The position numbers were made by a program, and so were the translations under genes. A stretch of DNA of 64,000 nucleotides from assembly GCA_024362935.1 (NCBI GenBank), contig JANCRA010000028.1, positions 5,554,501 through 5,618,500 on the forward strand. The letters are read 5' to 3'. Within the stretch, counting starts at the first letter, position 1. Every line of letters begins with the position of its first letter. Below are positions 23,810 through 37,233 of the stretch, piece by piece. The notes beneath the pieces are model-generated. The model ran no database searches and was not told the origin of the DNA. It saw only the letters and a list, made by a program, of their open reading frames with translations. The DNA comes from Setophaga petechia. Lineage: Eukaryota; Chordata; Aves; Passeriformes; Parulidae.

Positions 23810-26800
23810 ATGGTGCGTGCCGGAGCCATGGGTGACGGTTACGCACCTTTGACTGCGCTTGTCCTGCTGCTGGCCGTCGTGGCTGTCTGCTGGGCCCTTG
23901 GCCTCTGGCAGCCATGGAGGCGGCAAGCAGGGACAGCGAAGAGGCGCAAGCGCCCCGGGGTCCGGCCCAGAGGCTCACGCAGGAACCGGGGAGCCCCTGC
24001 GGCTCCCAGGCCCTGCAGGCCTCGGGCTACCCCTCGCAAGCGGCCAGGTGCTCCCGCCAGCACCCTGGGCAGCTCCTGCAGCTGCGGCCCCTGCGTGGCA
24101 GTGGGCCGAGAGCTGCAGGAACTGATGCAGCTGATCTGGGCTGGCAGTGGGACATCTGAGCCGCTCTACTCTGGGATGTGGCGGGCCCTGTGGAAAGAGC
24201 TGCGGGAGCTGGTGAGGCGAGGCCACCTGCCCTGCTGTGGCTCGTCCCGCTCCCCCAGGCGCCGCCATCCCATGAGGAGGCAGCTCCCAGGAAGAGTCTC
24301 CATCCCTGGGAGGGCCTCGAGCCTTGCAAGGATGGCACGGCAGACGACACCCGCCATCCTTGCAAGAAGCTCAGGCTGTCAGAGATCCTCCGTCCTGCCA
24401 GGAGCCTCGGCTACCTCTGACAGCCTCCATCCTTCAGAGAGGCTCAGTGAGACCTGTCAGCCTGCAGCAAGTGCAGAGCCCGCGGACAGGTCTCCCGGCT
24501 CCCTTGGACCCCTGGACTTGGACAAGACGGGCGCAACCCTGAGCGTTGTCGTGGCCAGGGAAAGCCCGGGAGTCCAAGTGGGAGCCCAGCCCGATGCAGG
24601 GGAGCCATCTCAGGAGCAGGTGGCTCGGGAGCAGCAAGCGTCCTGCAGCCGGCACTTGTCGGCCCACAGCTGCCAGGACGCTGTGCCGGCTGTGCCAGCG
24701 GGCTGCAGCCCGTGCCGGGTGGAGGAGACGAGCCTCGAGACACCTGGGCACCTCCATCTCGAGGAAGCTGCTCCGAGACAGCCACCGACTCCCAAGGAGG
24801 CCCTAATAGAAGGTGAGATCTTCTGAGGAGCTGTCTGCAGCTCCCCTGGGGCTCTTCAGGGCCATTGCCAGGCCAGGCCCTCTGAGAGCAGCCTAGTCCC
24901 TGGCTGTTCTCAGTGCCTCTGATGGCTTCAAAAATCCCCTGCGTGGTTTGTAGCTGCTCCTGGGACCCCCCTGCGCGACAGCTCGGGCTGCAGCCCCGGC
25001 CGCGCACAAGAGCAGAGCGCAGGCCACGAGGCCGGGGCCAGCGCCGGTGCCGCCGTGCCCCCCTGCAGCGGGGCTCCTGCAGCCGCCTGTGCGCGCTGCC
25101 CGGGCCCGGCCGTGCCGCTCGCCAGCCCCTCGGCTGCAGGGCGGTGGCCGCTGCCCGGCGCGCGGCAGGGAGCAGGTGAGAGCAGCGCGGCCCGCGGGGG
25201 CCGGCCCCTGCCCTGGCGGGCACTGGGCGGGGGGGGTTCCTGGGCGCAGCGCTGACGCCTCGCTCTCGGCCTTTTGCAGGGCAAAAGAAGGAGCTGCAGG
25301 AGCTCTACCAGCTGGGCCCGCAGCTGGGCAGGGGCGGCTTCGGCACCGTTTTCGCGGGCAGCCGCCTGGCGGACGGTAGCCCGGTAAGTGGGCGGCACGG
25401 GCGGGCGCGGGCGGAGGCTCCGGGCCGGGGCTGGGCGGGGCTGGAGCTCAGCCCCCTGTGTCCGTGCCTTGCAGGTGGCTCTCAAGCGCGTGGCCCGGGA
25501 GAGCGTCCTGCGCTGGGACGAGCGCGTGAGTGAGCGGGGCCAGCGGGCCGGGGCGGGCCGGGGCGGGCAGGGATAAGGCCGGGGAGGGCCCCGAGGGAGG
25601 GCGCCGAGGCACGGCGGGGGCGGCGGGCGTGGGCTCAGCGCGCGAGGCGGAGCGCGGCGGGCCCGCGGATGCCGAACGCCGGGGCCGGCTCCAGGCGGGG
25701 GGACAGCTGCCAAGCGTGCCCTGGGCGGGAGGGATCCCGAGCAGCACGGAGGCTGCCCGAGGGGACACCGGGGCATGCCGGGCAGGGGGCAGTGGAGGCA
25801 CAGGGCAGCACCAGGCCTGGCGCAGGCAATGTCTCGTCCTCGCAGCCCGACGGCACCCGTGTTCCGCTGGAGATCGTGCTGATGGAGAAGGTGGGCTCCG
25901 GCTGCCGCAGCATCATCCAGCTCCTGGACTGGTTCGAGCTGCCTGACAGCTTCGTGCTGGTCCTGGAGCGTCCGGAGCGGTCGCGGGATCTGCTGGAGCT
26001 GCTGCGGGAGCAGCAGTTCCTGAGCGAGGAGGCGGCGCGCTGGCTTTTCTGCCAGGTGCTGGAGGCCGTGTGGCACTGCACCGCCTGCGGCGTCTGGCAC
26101 GGCGACATCAAGGCGGAGAACCTCCTCGTGGACCCGGACACTGGCAGCCTGAAGCTCATCGACTTCGGTTGCGGCACCTTCTTCCACGGCCACACCTGCA
26201 GGGATGTTGCCGGTGAGCCCGCGGCCCGGGCCCTGCTGCCTCTGCCAGGCACTGCACCGTGCCATTCCCTCCTGGGCTGTGGGTGCGGCATTCAGCCGGC
26301 TGCCGGCTGCCCTGTGCCCCGGGGCAGGTGCTGTGCCCCAGGAGCCGGCTGCTGGCCTTGCCGACAGAGGGGGGCTGCAAAAGCCAGGCCCCGGCCCCTC
26401 GGCTTGGCAGGCCTGCTTGGGCTTGTGCCGCTCTTCTGGCCTTCTCTGCCTTGCAGAGCGCTTTCCTGGCTTTGGCCAATTGCCTGCGGGTGCCGGGTGG
26501 CCTTGGGGGAAGTTGTGGCCGCAGGTGCGGGCCCTGCCTCTGGCAGGAGGCCGGCGCCAGGCTCTGGAAGGCAGCAGCCTGCGCCCGACCAGCGCCGCCT
26601 GTCTCCCCTAGGAACATGGATGTACTGCTCGCCCGAGTGGATCCGCCTGGGCTCCTACCGCAAGGAGCCGGCGACCATCTGGTCCCTGGGCGTGCTGCTC
26701 TATGTCATGGTCTGCGGGTGCTTCCCCTTCCGGGACGACCATGACATCGTGTGGGGGCAGCTCTTCTTCTGGCGGCAGGTGTCTCCAGGTTGGTGTGGGC

Positions 26801-27071
26801 CTCAAGCACGCTGGGCTGGAGGAGGTGGCCGTGTCCTGCCGTGCCGCTGTCCCGCCAAGGGCAGCTCTGAGCACTCGCAGCCTGGCCCGGCTTCTGCGGG
26901 CACTGCCGGGCGCGGCCGGGCAGGAGCCTCGTGCCAGTGAGCGGCGCTTTCTGCCTTCTCTCCCCAGAGTGCCAGCACCTGATCACCTGGTGTTTGGGCA
27001 AGCACCCCCTGGAGCGGGCCAATCTGGAGGACATCTGGCGCCACCCTTGGGTGTGGGGCTGGCGCCTTTGA
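23810..27071 (+). CDS. PIM-like kinase copy F, activation-segment variant (675 aa)
   Basis: Exons: 23810-24812, 24954-25175, 25280-25383, 25475-25525, 25846-26212, 26612-26788, 26968-27071. Two amino-acid changes are private to this copy. L109I is in the helix-prone part of exon 1. R585W (CGG to TGG at 26617, a CpG-type transition) lies between DFG and the PEW motif, at a position that is Arg in the other eight copies and, as I recall, in PIM1. The acceptor before exon 2 reads TTTGTAG rather than TTTGCAG and should still work. R585W could impair substrate binding or activation, so this is the copy most likely to be functionally altered. Poly(A) signal 27135-27140. Confidence 0.82.
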
Positions 27072-28846
27072 TGCCCGGCTGGAGCCCCTGCAGCACCCAG
27101 TCACCGAGTCCCACGCAGGACCGAGGGCCGGAAAAATAAACCAGCCACCAACCCATTGCGGGCTGTCACGACTGGTCCTTGTTAGCAACTGCGGCTAAAG
27201 AAACCTCTTGGCAAAAGGGGAAATCAGAGTGTTCCCTCCTGCCTTGGTCAAGGTTTTGATGCCTCTCCTCCATGTAGGTGGTTTTGTGTCTTCAAGCTCA
27301 GGCTGGAGTACTGCTAGGAGTGGCTTTAGCAAGGCGAGAAATGCAACAGTGAACCAACAGCTTCCCTTTCCAGCTGACAAAGCAACTTGGGTTCACCTGA
27401 AGTGCCACAAGGGCCTGTGTGTGCATTCCAAGGGCCACCGGGTGGCAGGAACAGAGACCTCGCTCCTCTCCAAAGCTGTAGAACAATTAGCAGTGGCAAA
27501 ATGTGATTTTGGGTTAAGCCCTGACAAAATTGTTCCTCATTCGTCCCCAGAAATGGGAAGCTGGGCTGGGCCTTTGACCTGCTGGGACTGCAGCGTTGTC
27601 AGTCATAGGCATGGAGCCCACGGGAAATGCTGAGGTGCTGGAGTCATTCCCATCATGCTGGGATCATTGTACCACCCCACCCCACCCCACCATCCCCCCC
27701 CCCAAAAATAAAAAATCACGGTTTGCCCTGAAATGGCGGCTCCTCCTCACCCTGTTGGTCATTATGAGGGGACATTGGGCTCTGGCTGGGGGTGGAAATG
27801 CTCCCAAAGGGCCTTGAACTCCTGCGGGAATTGGTCCAGCAAGGAGGTGGCACTGAGCCTTTCAGGGAATTGTGGGGAAAGAGAAGGTCCCCTCTGAGCC
27901 TCCTTTTGTCCAGGATGACAGAAACTGTGCTTGGAATGACCGCCTTTGTTTGTATTTACAGAACCTGAGACGCACAGTGAGTGCTTCTGGGGAGGAGGGA
28001 GGTGTGTGGGGTATGCAGCCAACAAATAACGATGGTTAGTAATGGTTTTGTTGACCAACAGTGTAAAGGCCATTGCCATGGGCCTCATGGAGCTCATGGG
28101 CTCAGCAGCCACAGTCCCTGTGGAGATCAAGTCTGCCAGGCTCTCTGTGGGTGTCTGACACTCAGCTCAGCCCTCCGCGGCTCTGTAGCCTCGCCAGGGC
28201 CAGCAGGGTCCCGATGCCCAAAGGCACACAAAGCATCCTCCCAGCACAGGCTGAGCCACTCAGGGTGGCAGAATCCTGTGGCAATTCAGCTCTCTGAGCA
28301 TCCTCTCTGCTTTTAGACGGTCCCAGTGCCCTTGTCCCACAGACATTGGCTCTGCCAAGTACCACTGCCTTCTCTAGGTGCTGACGGGCATCAAACAGTG
28401 GAGGCACTGTGCTGTGAGGGACAGCGATCTTTTATTTGGGGTGGCTGGGGACAAGCTGGACCAGAATAAATAGCCATGAGATGTGGCTTTGGATGGGATT
28501 CATCCCGATACGTCCCAGTGGGATCCCCTTCAAACATGTAGCCAAGGTCCTGAAAGCCCAAGGAGGTCCATGCTGGCTCAGGGCTCTCCAGCTGTATGTG
28601 ACTTGAAAGGAAGGCTTTGGAACTATCCAGGAAACTCCATCCTTTCAATCAAACCATGATAGCAGGAAAAATGAAGGGAAGGTCATCGTGGGCACTACTG
28701 GGAAGTGATGGAAAGACACAACAGCCAGCCATGGGGGGAGGCGGGGCCATGATGGCACCCAGGGGAGGAGCCCTGCGGTGGGGCAGGTCTGTGGTGTCAC
28801 ACACTGTCCTGGCCACAGCACTGTGACATCATTGTGCCTATATGCC

Positions 28847-28853
28847 TATATAA
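28847..28853 (+). promoter_or_regulatory. TATA box, copy G promoter
   Basis: TATATAA lies 43 bp before the ATG at 28890, with unchanged flanks. Confidence 0.78.
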
Positions 28854-28889
28854 TCCGGGCCAGCCCCCGCAGCTGCCAGTGCAGTTGCG

Positions 28890-31800
28890 ATGGTGCGTGC
28901 CGGAGCCATGGGTGACGGTTACGCACCTTTGACTGCGCTTGTCCTGCTGCTGGCCGTCGTGGCTGTCTGCTGGGCCCTTGGCCTCTGGCAGCCATGGAGG
29001 CGGCAAGCAGGGACAGCGAAGAGGCGCAAGCGCCCCGGGGTCCGGCCCAGAGGCTCACGCAGGAACCGGGGAGCCCCTGCGGCTCCCAGGCCCTGCAGGC
29101 CTCGGGCTACCCCTCGCAAGCGGCCAGGTGCTCCCGCCAGCACCCTGGGCAGCTCCTGCAGCTGCGGCCCCTGCGTGGCAGTGGGCCGAGAGCTGCAGGA
29201 ACTGATGCAGCTGCTCTGGGCTGGCAGTGGGACATCTGAGCCGCTCTACTCTGGGATGTGGCGGGCCCTGTGGAAAGAGCTGCGGGAGCTGGTGAGGCGA
29301 GGCCACCTGCCCTGCTGTGGCTCGTCCCGCTCCCCCAGGCGCCGCCATCCCATGAGGAGGCAGCTCCCAGGAAGAGTCTCCATCCCTGGGAGGGCCTCGA
29401 GCCTTGCAAGGATGGCACGGCAGACGACACCCGCCATCCTTGCAAGAAGCTCAGGCTGTCAGAGATCCTCCGTCCTGCCAGGAGCCTCGGCTACCTCTGA
29501 CAGCCTCCATCCTTCAGAGAGGCTCAGTGAGACCTGTCAGCCTGCAGCAAGTGCAGAGCCCGCGGACAGGTCTCCCGGCTCCCTTGGACCCCTGGACTTG
29601 GACAAGACGGGCGCAACCCTGAGCGTTGTCGTGGCCAGGGAAAGCCCGGGAGTCCAAGTGGGAGCCCAGCCCGATGCAGGGGAGCCATCTCAGGAGCAGG
29701 TGGCTCGGGAGCAGCAAGCGTCCTGCAGCCGGCACTTGTCGGCCCACAGCTGCCAGGACGCTGTGCCGGCTGTGCCAGCGGGCTGCAGCCCGTGCCGGGT
29801 GGAGGAGACGAGCCTCGAGACACCTGGGCACCTCCATCTCGAGGAAGCTGCTCCGAGACAGCCACCGACTCCCAAGGAGGCCCTAATAGAAGGTGAGATC
29901 TTCTGAGGAGCTGTCTGCAGCTCCCCTGGGGCTCTTCAGGGCCATTGCCAGGCCAGGCCCTCTGAGAGCAGCCTAGTCCCTGGCTGTTCTCAGTGCCTCT
30001 GATGGCTTCAAAAATCCCCTGCGTGGTTTGCAGCTGCTCCTGGGACCCCCCTGCGCGACAGCTCGGGCTGCAGCCCCGGCCGCGCACAAGAGCAGAGCGC
30101 AGGCCACGAGGCCGGGGCCAGCGCCGGTGCCGCCGTGCCCCCCTGCAGCGGGGCTCCTGCAGCCGCCTGTGCGCGCTGCCCGGGCCCGGCCGTGCCGCTC
30201 GCCAGCCCCTCGGCTGCAGGGCGGTGGCCGCTGCCCGGCGCGCGGCAGGGAGCAGGTGAGAGCAGCGCGGCCCGCGGGGGCCGGCCCCTGCCCTGGCGGG
30301 CACTGGGCGGGGGGGGGTTCCTGGGCGCAGCGCTGACGCCTCGCTCTCGGCCTTTTGCAGGGCAAAAGAAGGAGCTGCAGGAGCTCTACCAGCTGGGCCC
30401 GCAGCTGGGCAGGGGCGGCTTCGGCACCGTTTTCGCGGGCAGCCGCCTGGCGGACGGTAGCCCGGTAAGTGGGCGGCACGGGCGGGCGCGGGCGGAGGCT
30501 CCGGGCCGGGGCTGGGCGGGGCTGGAGCTCAGCCCCCTGTGTCCGTGCCTTGCAGGTGGCTCTCAAGCGCGTGGCCCGGGAGAGCGTCCTGCGCTGGGAC
30601 GAGCGCGTGAGTGAGCGGGGCCAGCGGGCCGGGGCGGGCCGGGGCGGGCAGGGATAAGGCCGGGGAGGGCCCCGAGGGAGGGCGCCGAGGCACGGCGGGG
30701 GCGGCGGGCGTGGGCTCAGCGCGCGAGGCGCAGCACGGCGGGCCCGCGGATGCCGAACGCCGGGGCCGGCTCCAGGCGGGGGGACAGCTGCCAAGCGTGC
30801 CCTGGGCGGGAGGGATCCCGAGCAGCACGGAGGCTGCCCGAGGGGACACCGGGGCATGCCGGGCAGGGGGCAGTGGAGGCACAGGGCAGCACCAGGCCTG
30901 GCGCAGGCAATGTCTCGTCCTCGCAGCCCGACGGCACCCGTGTTCCGCTGGAGATCGTGCTGATGGAGAAGGTGGGCTCCGGCTGCCGCAGCATCATCCA
31001 GCTCCTGGACTGGTTCGAGCTGCCTGACAGCTTCGTGCTGGTCCTGGAGCGTCCGGAGCGGTCGCGGGATCTGCTGGAGCTGCTGCGGGAGCAGCAGTTC
31101 CTGAGCGAGGAGGCGGCGCGCTGGCTTTTCTGCCAGGTGCTGGAGGCCGTGTGGCACTGCACCGCCTGCGGCGTCTGGCACGGCGACATCAAGGCGGAGA
31201 ACCTCCTCGTGGACCCGGACACTGGCAGCCTGAAGCTCATCGACTTCGGTTGCGGCACCTTCTTCCACGGCCACACCTGCAGGGATGTTGCCGGTGAGCC
31301 CGCGGCCCGGGCCCTGCTGCCTCTGCCAGGCACTGCACCGTGCCATTCCCTCCTGGGCTGTGGGTGCGGCATTCAGCCGGCTGCCGGCTGCCCTGTGCCC
31401 CGGGGCAGGTGCTGTGCCCCAGGAGCCGGCTGCTGGCCTTGCCGACAGAGGGGGGCTGCAAAAGCCAGGCCCCGGCCCCTCGGCTTGGCAGGCCTGCTTG
31501 GGCTTGTGCCGCTCTTCTGGCCTTCTCTGCCTTGCAGAGCGCTTTCCTGGCTTTGGCCAATTGCCTGCGGGTGCCGGGTGGCCTTGGGGGAAGTTGTGGC
31601 CGCAGGTGCGGGCCCTGCCTCTGGCAGGAGGCCGGCGCCAGGCTCTGGAAGGCAGCAGCCTGCGCCCGACCAGCGCCGCCTGTCTCCCCTAGGAACACGG
31701 ATGTACTGCTCGCCCGAGTGGATCCGCCTGGGCTCCTACCGCAAGGAGCCGGCGACCATCTGGTCCCTGGGCGTGCTGCTCTATGTCATGGTCTGCGGGT

Positions 31801-32152
31801 GCTTCCCCTTCCGGGACGACCATGACATCGTGTGGGGGCAGCTCTTCTTCTGGCGGCAGGTGTCTCCAGGTTGGTGTGGGCCTCAAGCACGCTGGGCTGG
31901 AGGAGGTGGCCGTGTCCTGCCGTGCCGCTGTCCTGCCAAGGGCAGCTCTGAGCACTCGCAGCCTGGCCCGGCTTCTGCGGGCACTGCCGGGCGCGGCCGG
32001 GCAGGAGCCTCGTGCCAGTGAGCGGCGCTTTCTGCCTTCTCTCCCCAGAGTGCCAGCACCTGATCACCTGGTGTTTGGGCAAGCACCCCCTGGAGCGGGC
32101 CAATCTGGAGGACATCTGGCGCCACCCTTGGGTGTGGGGCTGGCGCCTTTGA
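28890..32152 (+). CDS. PIM-like kinase copy G, predicted membrane-anchored (675 aa)
   Basis: Exons: 28890-29892, 30034-30255, 30361-30464, 30556-30606, 30927-31293, 31693-31869, 32049-32152. The gene is one base longer than B-F because the G-run in intron 2 has an extra G. The protein matches copies C-E. Intron 4 has GCGCAGCACGG near 30726 where A-F have GCGGAGCGCGG, a change shared with H and I. Poly(A) signal 32216-32221. Confidence 0.85.
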
Positions 32153-33927
32153 TGCCCGGCTGGAGCCCCTGCAGCACCCAGTCACCGAGTCCCACGCAGG
32201 ACCGAGGGCCGGAAAAATAAACCAGCCACCAACCCATTGCGGGCTGTCACGACTGGTCCTTGTTAGCAACTGCGGCTAAAGAAACCTCTTGGCAAAAGGG
32301 GAAATCAGAGTGTTCCCTCCTGCCTTGGTCAAGGTTTTGATGCCTCTCCTCCATGTAGGTGGTTTTGTGTCTTCAAGCTCAGGCTGGAGTACTGCTAGGA
32401 GTGGCTTTAGCAAGGCGAGAAATGCAACAGTGAACCAACAGCTTCCCTTTCCAGCTGACAAAGCAACTTGGGTTCACCTGAAGTGCCACAAGGGCCTGTG
32501 TGTGCATTCCAAGGGCCACCGGGTGGCAGGAACAGAGACCTCGCTCCTCTCCAAAGCTGTAGAACAATTAGCAGTGGCAAAATGTGATTTTGGGTTAAGC
32601 CCTGACAAAATTGTTCCTCATTCGTCCCCAGAAATGGGAAGCTGGGCTGGGCCTTTGACCTGCTGGGACTGCAGCGTTGTCAGTCATAGGCATGGAGCCC
32701 ACGGGAAATGCTGAGGTGCTGGAGTCATTCCCATCATGCTGGGATCATTGTACCACCCCACCCCACCCCACCATCCCCCCCCCCAAAAATAAAAAATCAC
32801 GGTTTGCCCTGAAATGGCGGCTCCTCCTCACCCTGTTGGTCATTATGAGGGGACATTGGGCTCTGGCTGGGGGTGGAAATGCTCCCAAAGGGCCTTGAAC
32901 TCCTGCGGGAATTGGTCCAGCAAGGAGGTGGCACTGAGCCTTTCAGGGAATTGTGGGGAAAGAGAAGGTCCCCTCTGAGCCTCCTTTTGTCCAGGATGAC
33001 AGAAACTGTGCTTGGAATGACCGCCTTTGTTTGTATTTACAGAACCTGAGACGCACAGTGAGTGCTTCTGGGGAGGAGGGAGGTGTGTGGGGTATGCAGC
33101 CAACAAATAACGATGGTTAGTAATGGTTTTGTTGACCAACAGTGTAAAGGCCATTGCCATGGGCCTCATGGAGCTCATGGGCTCAGCAGCCACAGTCCCT
33201 GTGGAGATCAAGTCTGCCAGGCTCTCTGTGGGTGTCTGACACTCAGCTCAGCCCTCCGCGGCTCTGTAGCCTCGCCAGGGCCAGCAGGGTCCCGATGCCC
33301 AAAGGCACACAAAGCATCCTCCCAGCACAGGCTGAGCCACTCAGGGTGGCAGAATCCTGTGGCAATTCAGCTCTCTGAGCATCCTCTCTGCTTTTAGACG
33401 GTCCCAGTGCCCTTGTCCCACAGACATTGGCTCTGCCAAGTACCACTGCCTTCTCTAGGTGCTGACGGGCGTCAAACAGTGGAGGCACTGTGCTGTGAGG
33501 GACAGCGATCTTTTATTTGGGGTGGCTGGGGACAAGCTGGACCAGAATAAATAGCCATGAGATGTGGCTTTGGATGGGATTCATCCCGATACGTCCCAGT
33601 GGGATCCCCTTCAAACATGTAGCCAAGGTCCTGAAAGCCCAAGGAGGTCCATGCTGGCTCAGGGCTCTCCAGCTGTATGTGACTTGAAAGGAAGGCTTTG
33701 GAACTATCCAGGAAACTCCATCCTTTCAATCAAACCATGATAGCAGGAAAAATGAAGGGAAGGTCATCGTGGGCACTACTGGGAAGTGATGGAAAGACAC
33801 AACAGCCAGCCATGGGGGGAGGCGGGGCCATGATGACACCCAGGGGAGGAGCCCTGCGGTGGGGCAGGTCTGTGGTGTCACACACTGTCCTGGCCACAGC
33901 ACTGTGACATCATTGTGCCTATATGCC

Positions 33928-33934
33928 TATATAA
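33928..33934 (+). promoter_or_regulatory. TATA box, copy H promoter
   Basis: TATATAA lies 43 bp before the ATG at 33971. Further upstream a GATGGCACC found in most copies reads GATGACACC here. Confidence 0.78.
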
Positions 33935-33970
33935 TCCGGGCCAGCCCCCGCAGCTGCCAGTGCAGTTGCG

Positions 33971-36900
33971 ATGGTGCGTGCCGGAGCCATGGGTGACGGT
34001 TACGCACCTTTGACTGCGCTTGTCCTGCTGCTGGCCGTCGTGGCTGTCTGCTGGGCCCTTGGCCTCTGGCAGCCATGGAGGCGGCAAGCAGGGACAGCGA
34101 AGAGGCGCAAGCGCCCCGGGGTCCGGCCCAGAGGCTCACGCAGGAACCGGGGAGCCCCTGCGGCTCCCAGGCCCTGCAGGCCTCGGGCTACCCCTCGCAA
34201 GCGGCCAGGTGCTCCCGCCAGCACCCTGGGCAGCTCCTGCAGCTGCGGCCCCTGCGTGGCAGTGGGCCGAGAGCTGCAGGAACTGATGCAGCTGCTCTGG
34301 GCTGGCAGTGGGACATCTGAGCCGCTCTACTCTGGGATGTGGCGGGCCCTGTGGAAAGAGCTGCGGGAGCTGGTGAGGCGAGGCCACCTGCCCTGCTGTG
34401 GCTCGTCCCGCTCCCCCAGGCGCCGCCATCCCATGAGGAGGCAGCTCCCAGGAAGAGTCTCCGTCCCTGGGAGGGCCTCGAGCCTTGCAAGGATGGCACG
34501 GCAGACGACACCCGCCATCCTTGCAAGAAGCTCAGGCTGTCAGAGATCCTCCGTCCTGCTAGGAGCCTCGGCTACCTCTGACAGCCTCCATCCTTCAGAG
34601 AGGCTCAGTGAGACCTGTCAGCCTGCAGCAAGTGCAGAGCCCGCGGACAGGTCTCCCGGCTCCCTTGGACCCCTGGACTTGGACAAGACGGGCACAACCC
34701 TGAGCGTTGTCGTGGCCAGGGAAAGCCCGGGAGTCCAAGTGGGAGCCCAGCCCGATGCAGGGGAGCCATCTCAGGAGCAGGTGGCTCGGGAGCAGCAAGC
34801 GTCCTGCAGCCGGCACTTGTCGGCCCACAGCTGCCAGGACGCTGTGCCGGCTGTGCCAGCGGGCTGCAGCCCGTGCCGGGTGGAGGAGACGAGCCTCGAG
34901 ACACCTGGGCACCTCCATCTCGAGGAAGCTGCTCCGAAACAGCCACCGACTGCCAAGGAGGCCCCAATAGAAGGTGAGATCTTCTGAGGAGCTGTCTGCA
35001 GCTCCCCTGGGGCTCTTCAGGGCCATTGCCAGGCCAGGCCCTCTGAGAGCAGCCTAGTCCCTGGCTGTTCTCAGTGCCTCTGATGGCTTCAAAAATCCCC
35101 TGCGTGGTTTGCAGCTGCTCCTGGGACCCCCCTGCGCGACAGCTCGGGCTGCAGCCCCGGCCGCGCACAAGAGCAGAGCGCAGGCCACGAGGCCGGGGCC
35201 AGCGCCGGTGCCGCCGTGCCCCCCTGCAGCGGGGCTCCTGCAGCCGCCTGTGCGCGCTGCCCGGGCCCGGCCGTGCCGCTCGCCAGCCCCTCGGCTGCAG
35301 GGCGGTGGCCGCTGCCCGGCGCGCGGCAGGGAGCAGGTGAGAGCAGCGCGGCCCGCGGGGGCCGGCCCCTGCCCTGGCGGGCACTGGGCGGGGGGGGGTT
35401 CCTGGGCGCAGCGCTGACGCCTCGCTCTCGGCCTTTTGCAGGGCAAAAGAAGGAGCTGCAGGAGCTCTACCAGCTGGGCCCGCAGCTGGGCAGGGGCGGC
35501 TTCGGCACCGTTTTCGCGGGCAGCCGCCTGGCGGACGGTAGCCCGGTAAGTGGGCGGCACGGGCGGGCGCGGGCGGAGGCTCCGGGCCGGGGCTGGGCGG
35601 GGCTGGAGCTCAGCCCCCTGTGTCCGTGCCTTGCAGGTGGCTCTCAAGCGCGTGGCCCGGGAGAGCGTCCTGCGCTGGGACGAGCGCGTGAGTGAGCGGG
35701 GCCAGCGGGCCGGGGCGGGCCGGGGCGGGCAGGGATAAGGCCGGGGAGGGCCCCGAGGGAGGGCGCCGAGGCACGGCGGGGGCGGCGGGCGTGGGCTCAG
35801 CGCGCGAGGCGCAGCACGGCGGGCCCGCGGATGCCGAACGCCGGGGCCGGCTCCAGGCGGGGGGACAGCTGCCAAGCGTGCCCTGGGCGGGAGGGATCCC
35901 GAGCAGCACGGAGGCTGCCCGAGGGGACACCGGGGCATGCCGGGCAGGGGGCAGTGGAGGCACAGGGCAGCACCAGGCCTGGCGCAGGCAATGTCTCGTC
36001 CTCGCAGCCCGACGGCACCCGTGTTCCGCTGGAGATCGTGCTCATGGAGAAGGTGGGCTCCGGCTGCCGCAGCATCATCCAGCTCCTGGACTGGTTCGAG
36101 CTGCCTGACAGCTTCGTGCTGGTCCTGGAGCGTCCGGAGCGGTCGCGGGATCTGCTGGAGCTGCTGCGGGAGCAGCAGTTCCTGAGCGAGGAGGCGGCGC
36201 GCTGGCTTTTCTGCCAGGTGCTGGAGGCCGTGTGGCACTGCACCGCCTGCGGCGTCTGGCACGGCGACATCAAGGCGGAGAACCTCCTCGTGGACCCGGA
36301 CACTGGCAGCCTGAAGCTCATCGACTTCGGTTGCGGCACCTTCTTCCACGGCCACACCTGCAGGGATGTTGCCGGTGAGCCCGCGGCCCGGGCCCTGCTG
36401 CCTCTGCCAGGCACTGCACCGTGCCATTCCCTCCTGGGCTGTGGGTGCGGCATTCAGCCGGCTGCCGGCTGCCCTGTGCCCCGGGGCAGGTGCTGTGCCC
36501 CAGGAGCCGGCTGCTGGCCTTGCCGACAGAGGGGGGCTGCAAAAGCCAGGCCCCGGCCCCTCGGCTTGGCAGGCCTGCTTGGGCTTGTGCCGCTCTTCTG
36601 GCCTTCTCTGCCTTGCAGAGCGCTTTCCTGGCTTTGGCCAATTGCCTGCGGGTGCCGGGTGGCCTTGGGGGAAGTTGTGGCCGCAGGTGCAGGCCCTGCC
36701 TCTGGCAGGAGGCCGGCGCCAGGCTCTGGAAGGCAGCAGCCTGCGCCCGACCAGCGCCGCCTGTCTCCCCTAGGAACACGGATGTACTGCTCGCCCGAGT
36801 GGATCCGCCTGGGCTCCTACCGCAAGGAGCCGGCGACCATCTGGTCCCTGGGCGTGCTGCTCTATGTCATGGTCTGCGGGTGCTTCCCCTTCCGGGACGA

Positions 36901-37233
36901 CCATGACATCGTGTGGGGGCAGCTCTTCTTCTGGCGGCAGGTGTCTCCAGGTTGGTGTGGGCCTCAAGCACGCTGGGCTGGAGGAGGTGGCCGTGTCCTG
37001 CCGTGCCGCTGTCCTGCCAAGGGCAGCTCTGAGCACTCGCAGCCTGGCCCGGCTTCTGCGGGCACTGCCGGGCGCGGCCGGGCAGGAGCCTCGTGCCAGT
37101 GAGCGGCGCTTTCTGCCTTCTCTCCCCAGAGTGCCAGCACCTGATCACCTGGTGTTTGGGCAAGCACCCCCTGGAGCGGGCCAATCTGGAGGACATCTGG
37201 CGCCACCCTTGGGTGTGGGGCTGGCGCCTTTGA
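33971..37233 (+). CDS. PIM-like kinase copy H, predicted membrane-anchored (675 aa)
   Basis: Exons: 33971-34973, 35115-35336, 35442-35545, 35637-35687, 36008-36374, 36774-36950, 37130-37233. Exon 1 belongs to a variant shared only with copy I: P197L, R323K, P328A and L332P, together with V165 and T242 as in copy B. A private silent change turns the Leu472 codon from CTG to CTC. The kinase residues are otherwise unchanged. Poly(A) signal 37297-37302. Confidence 0.85.
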
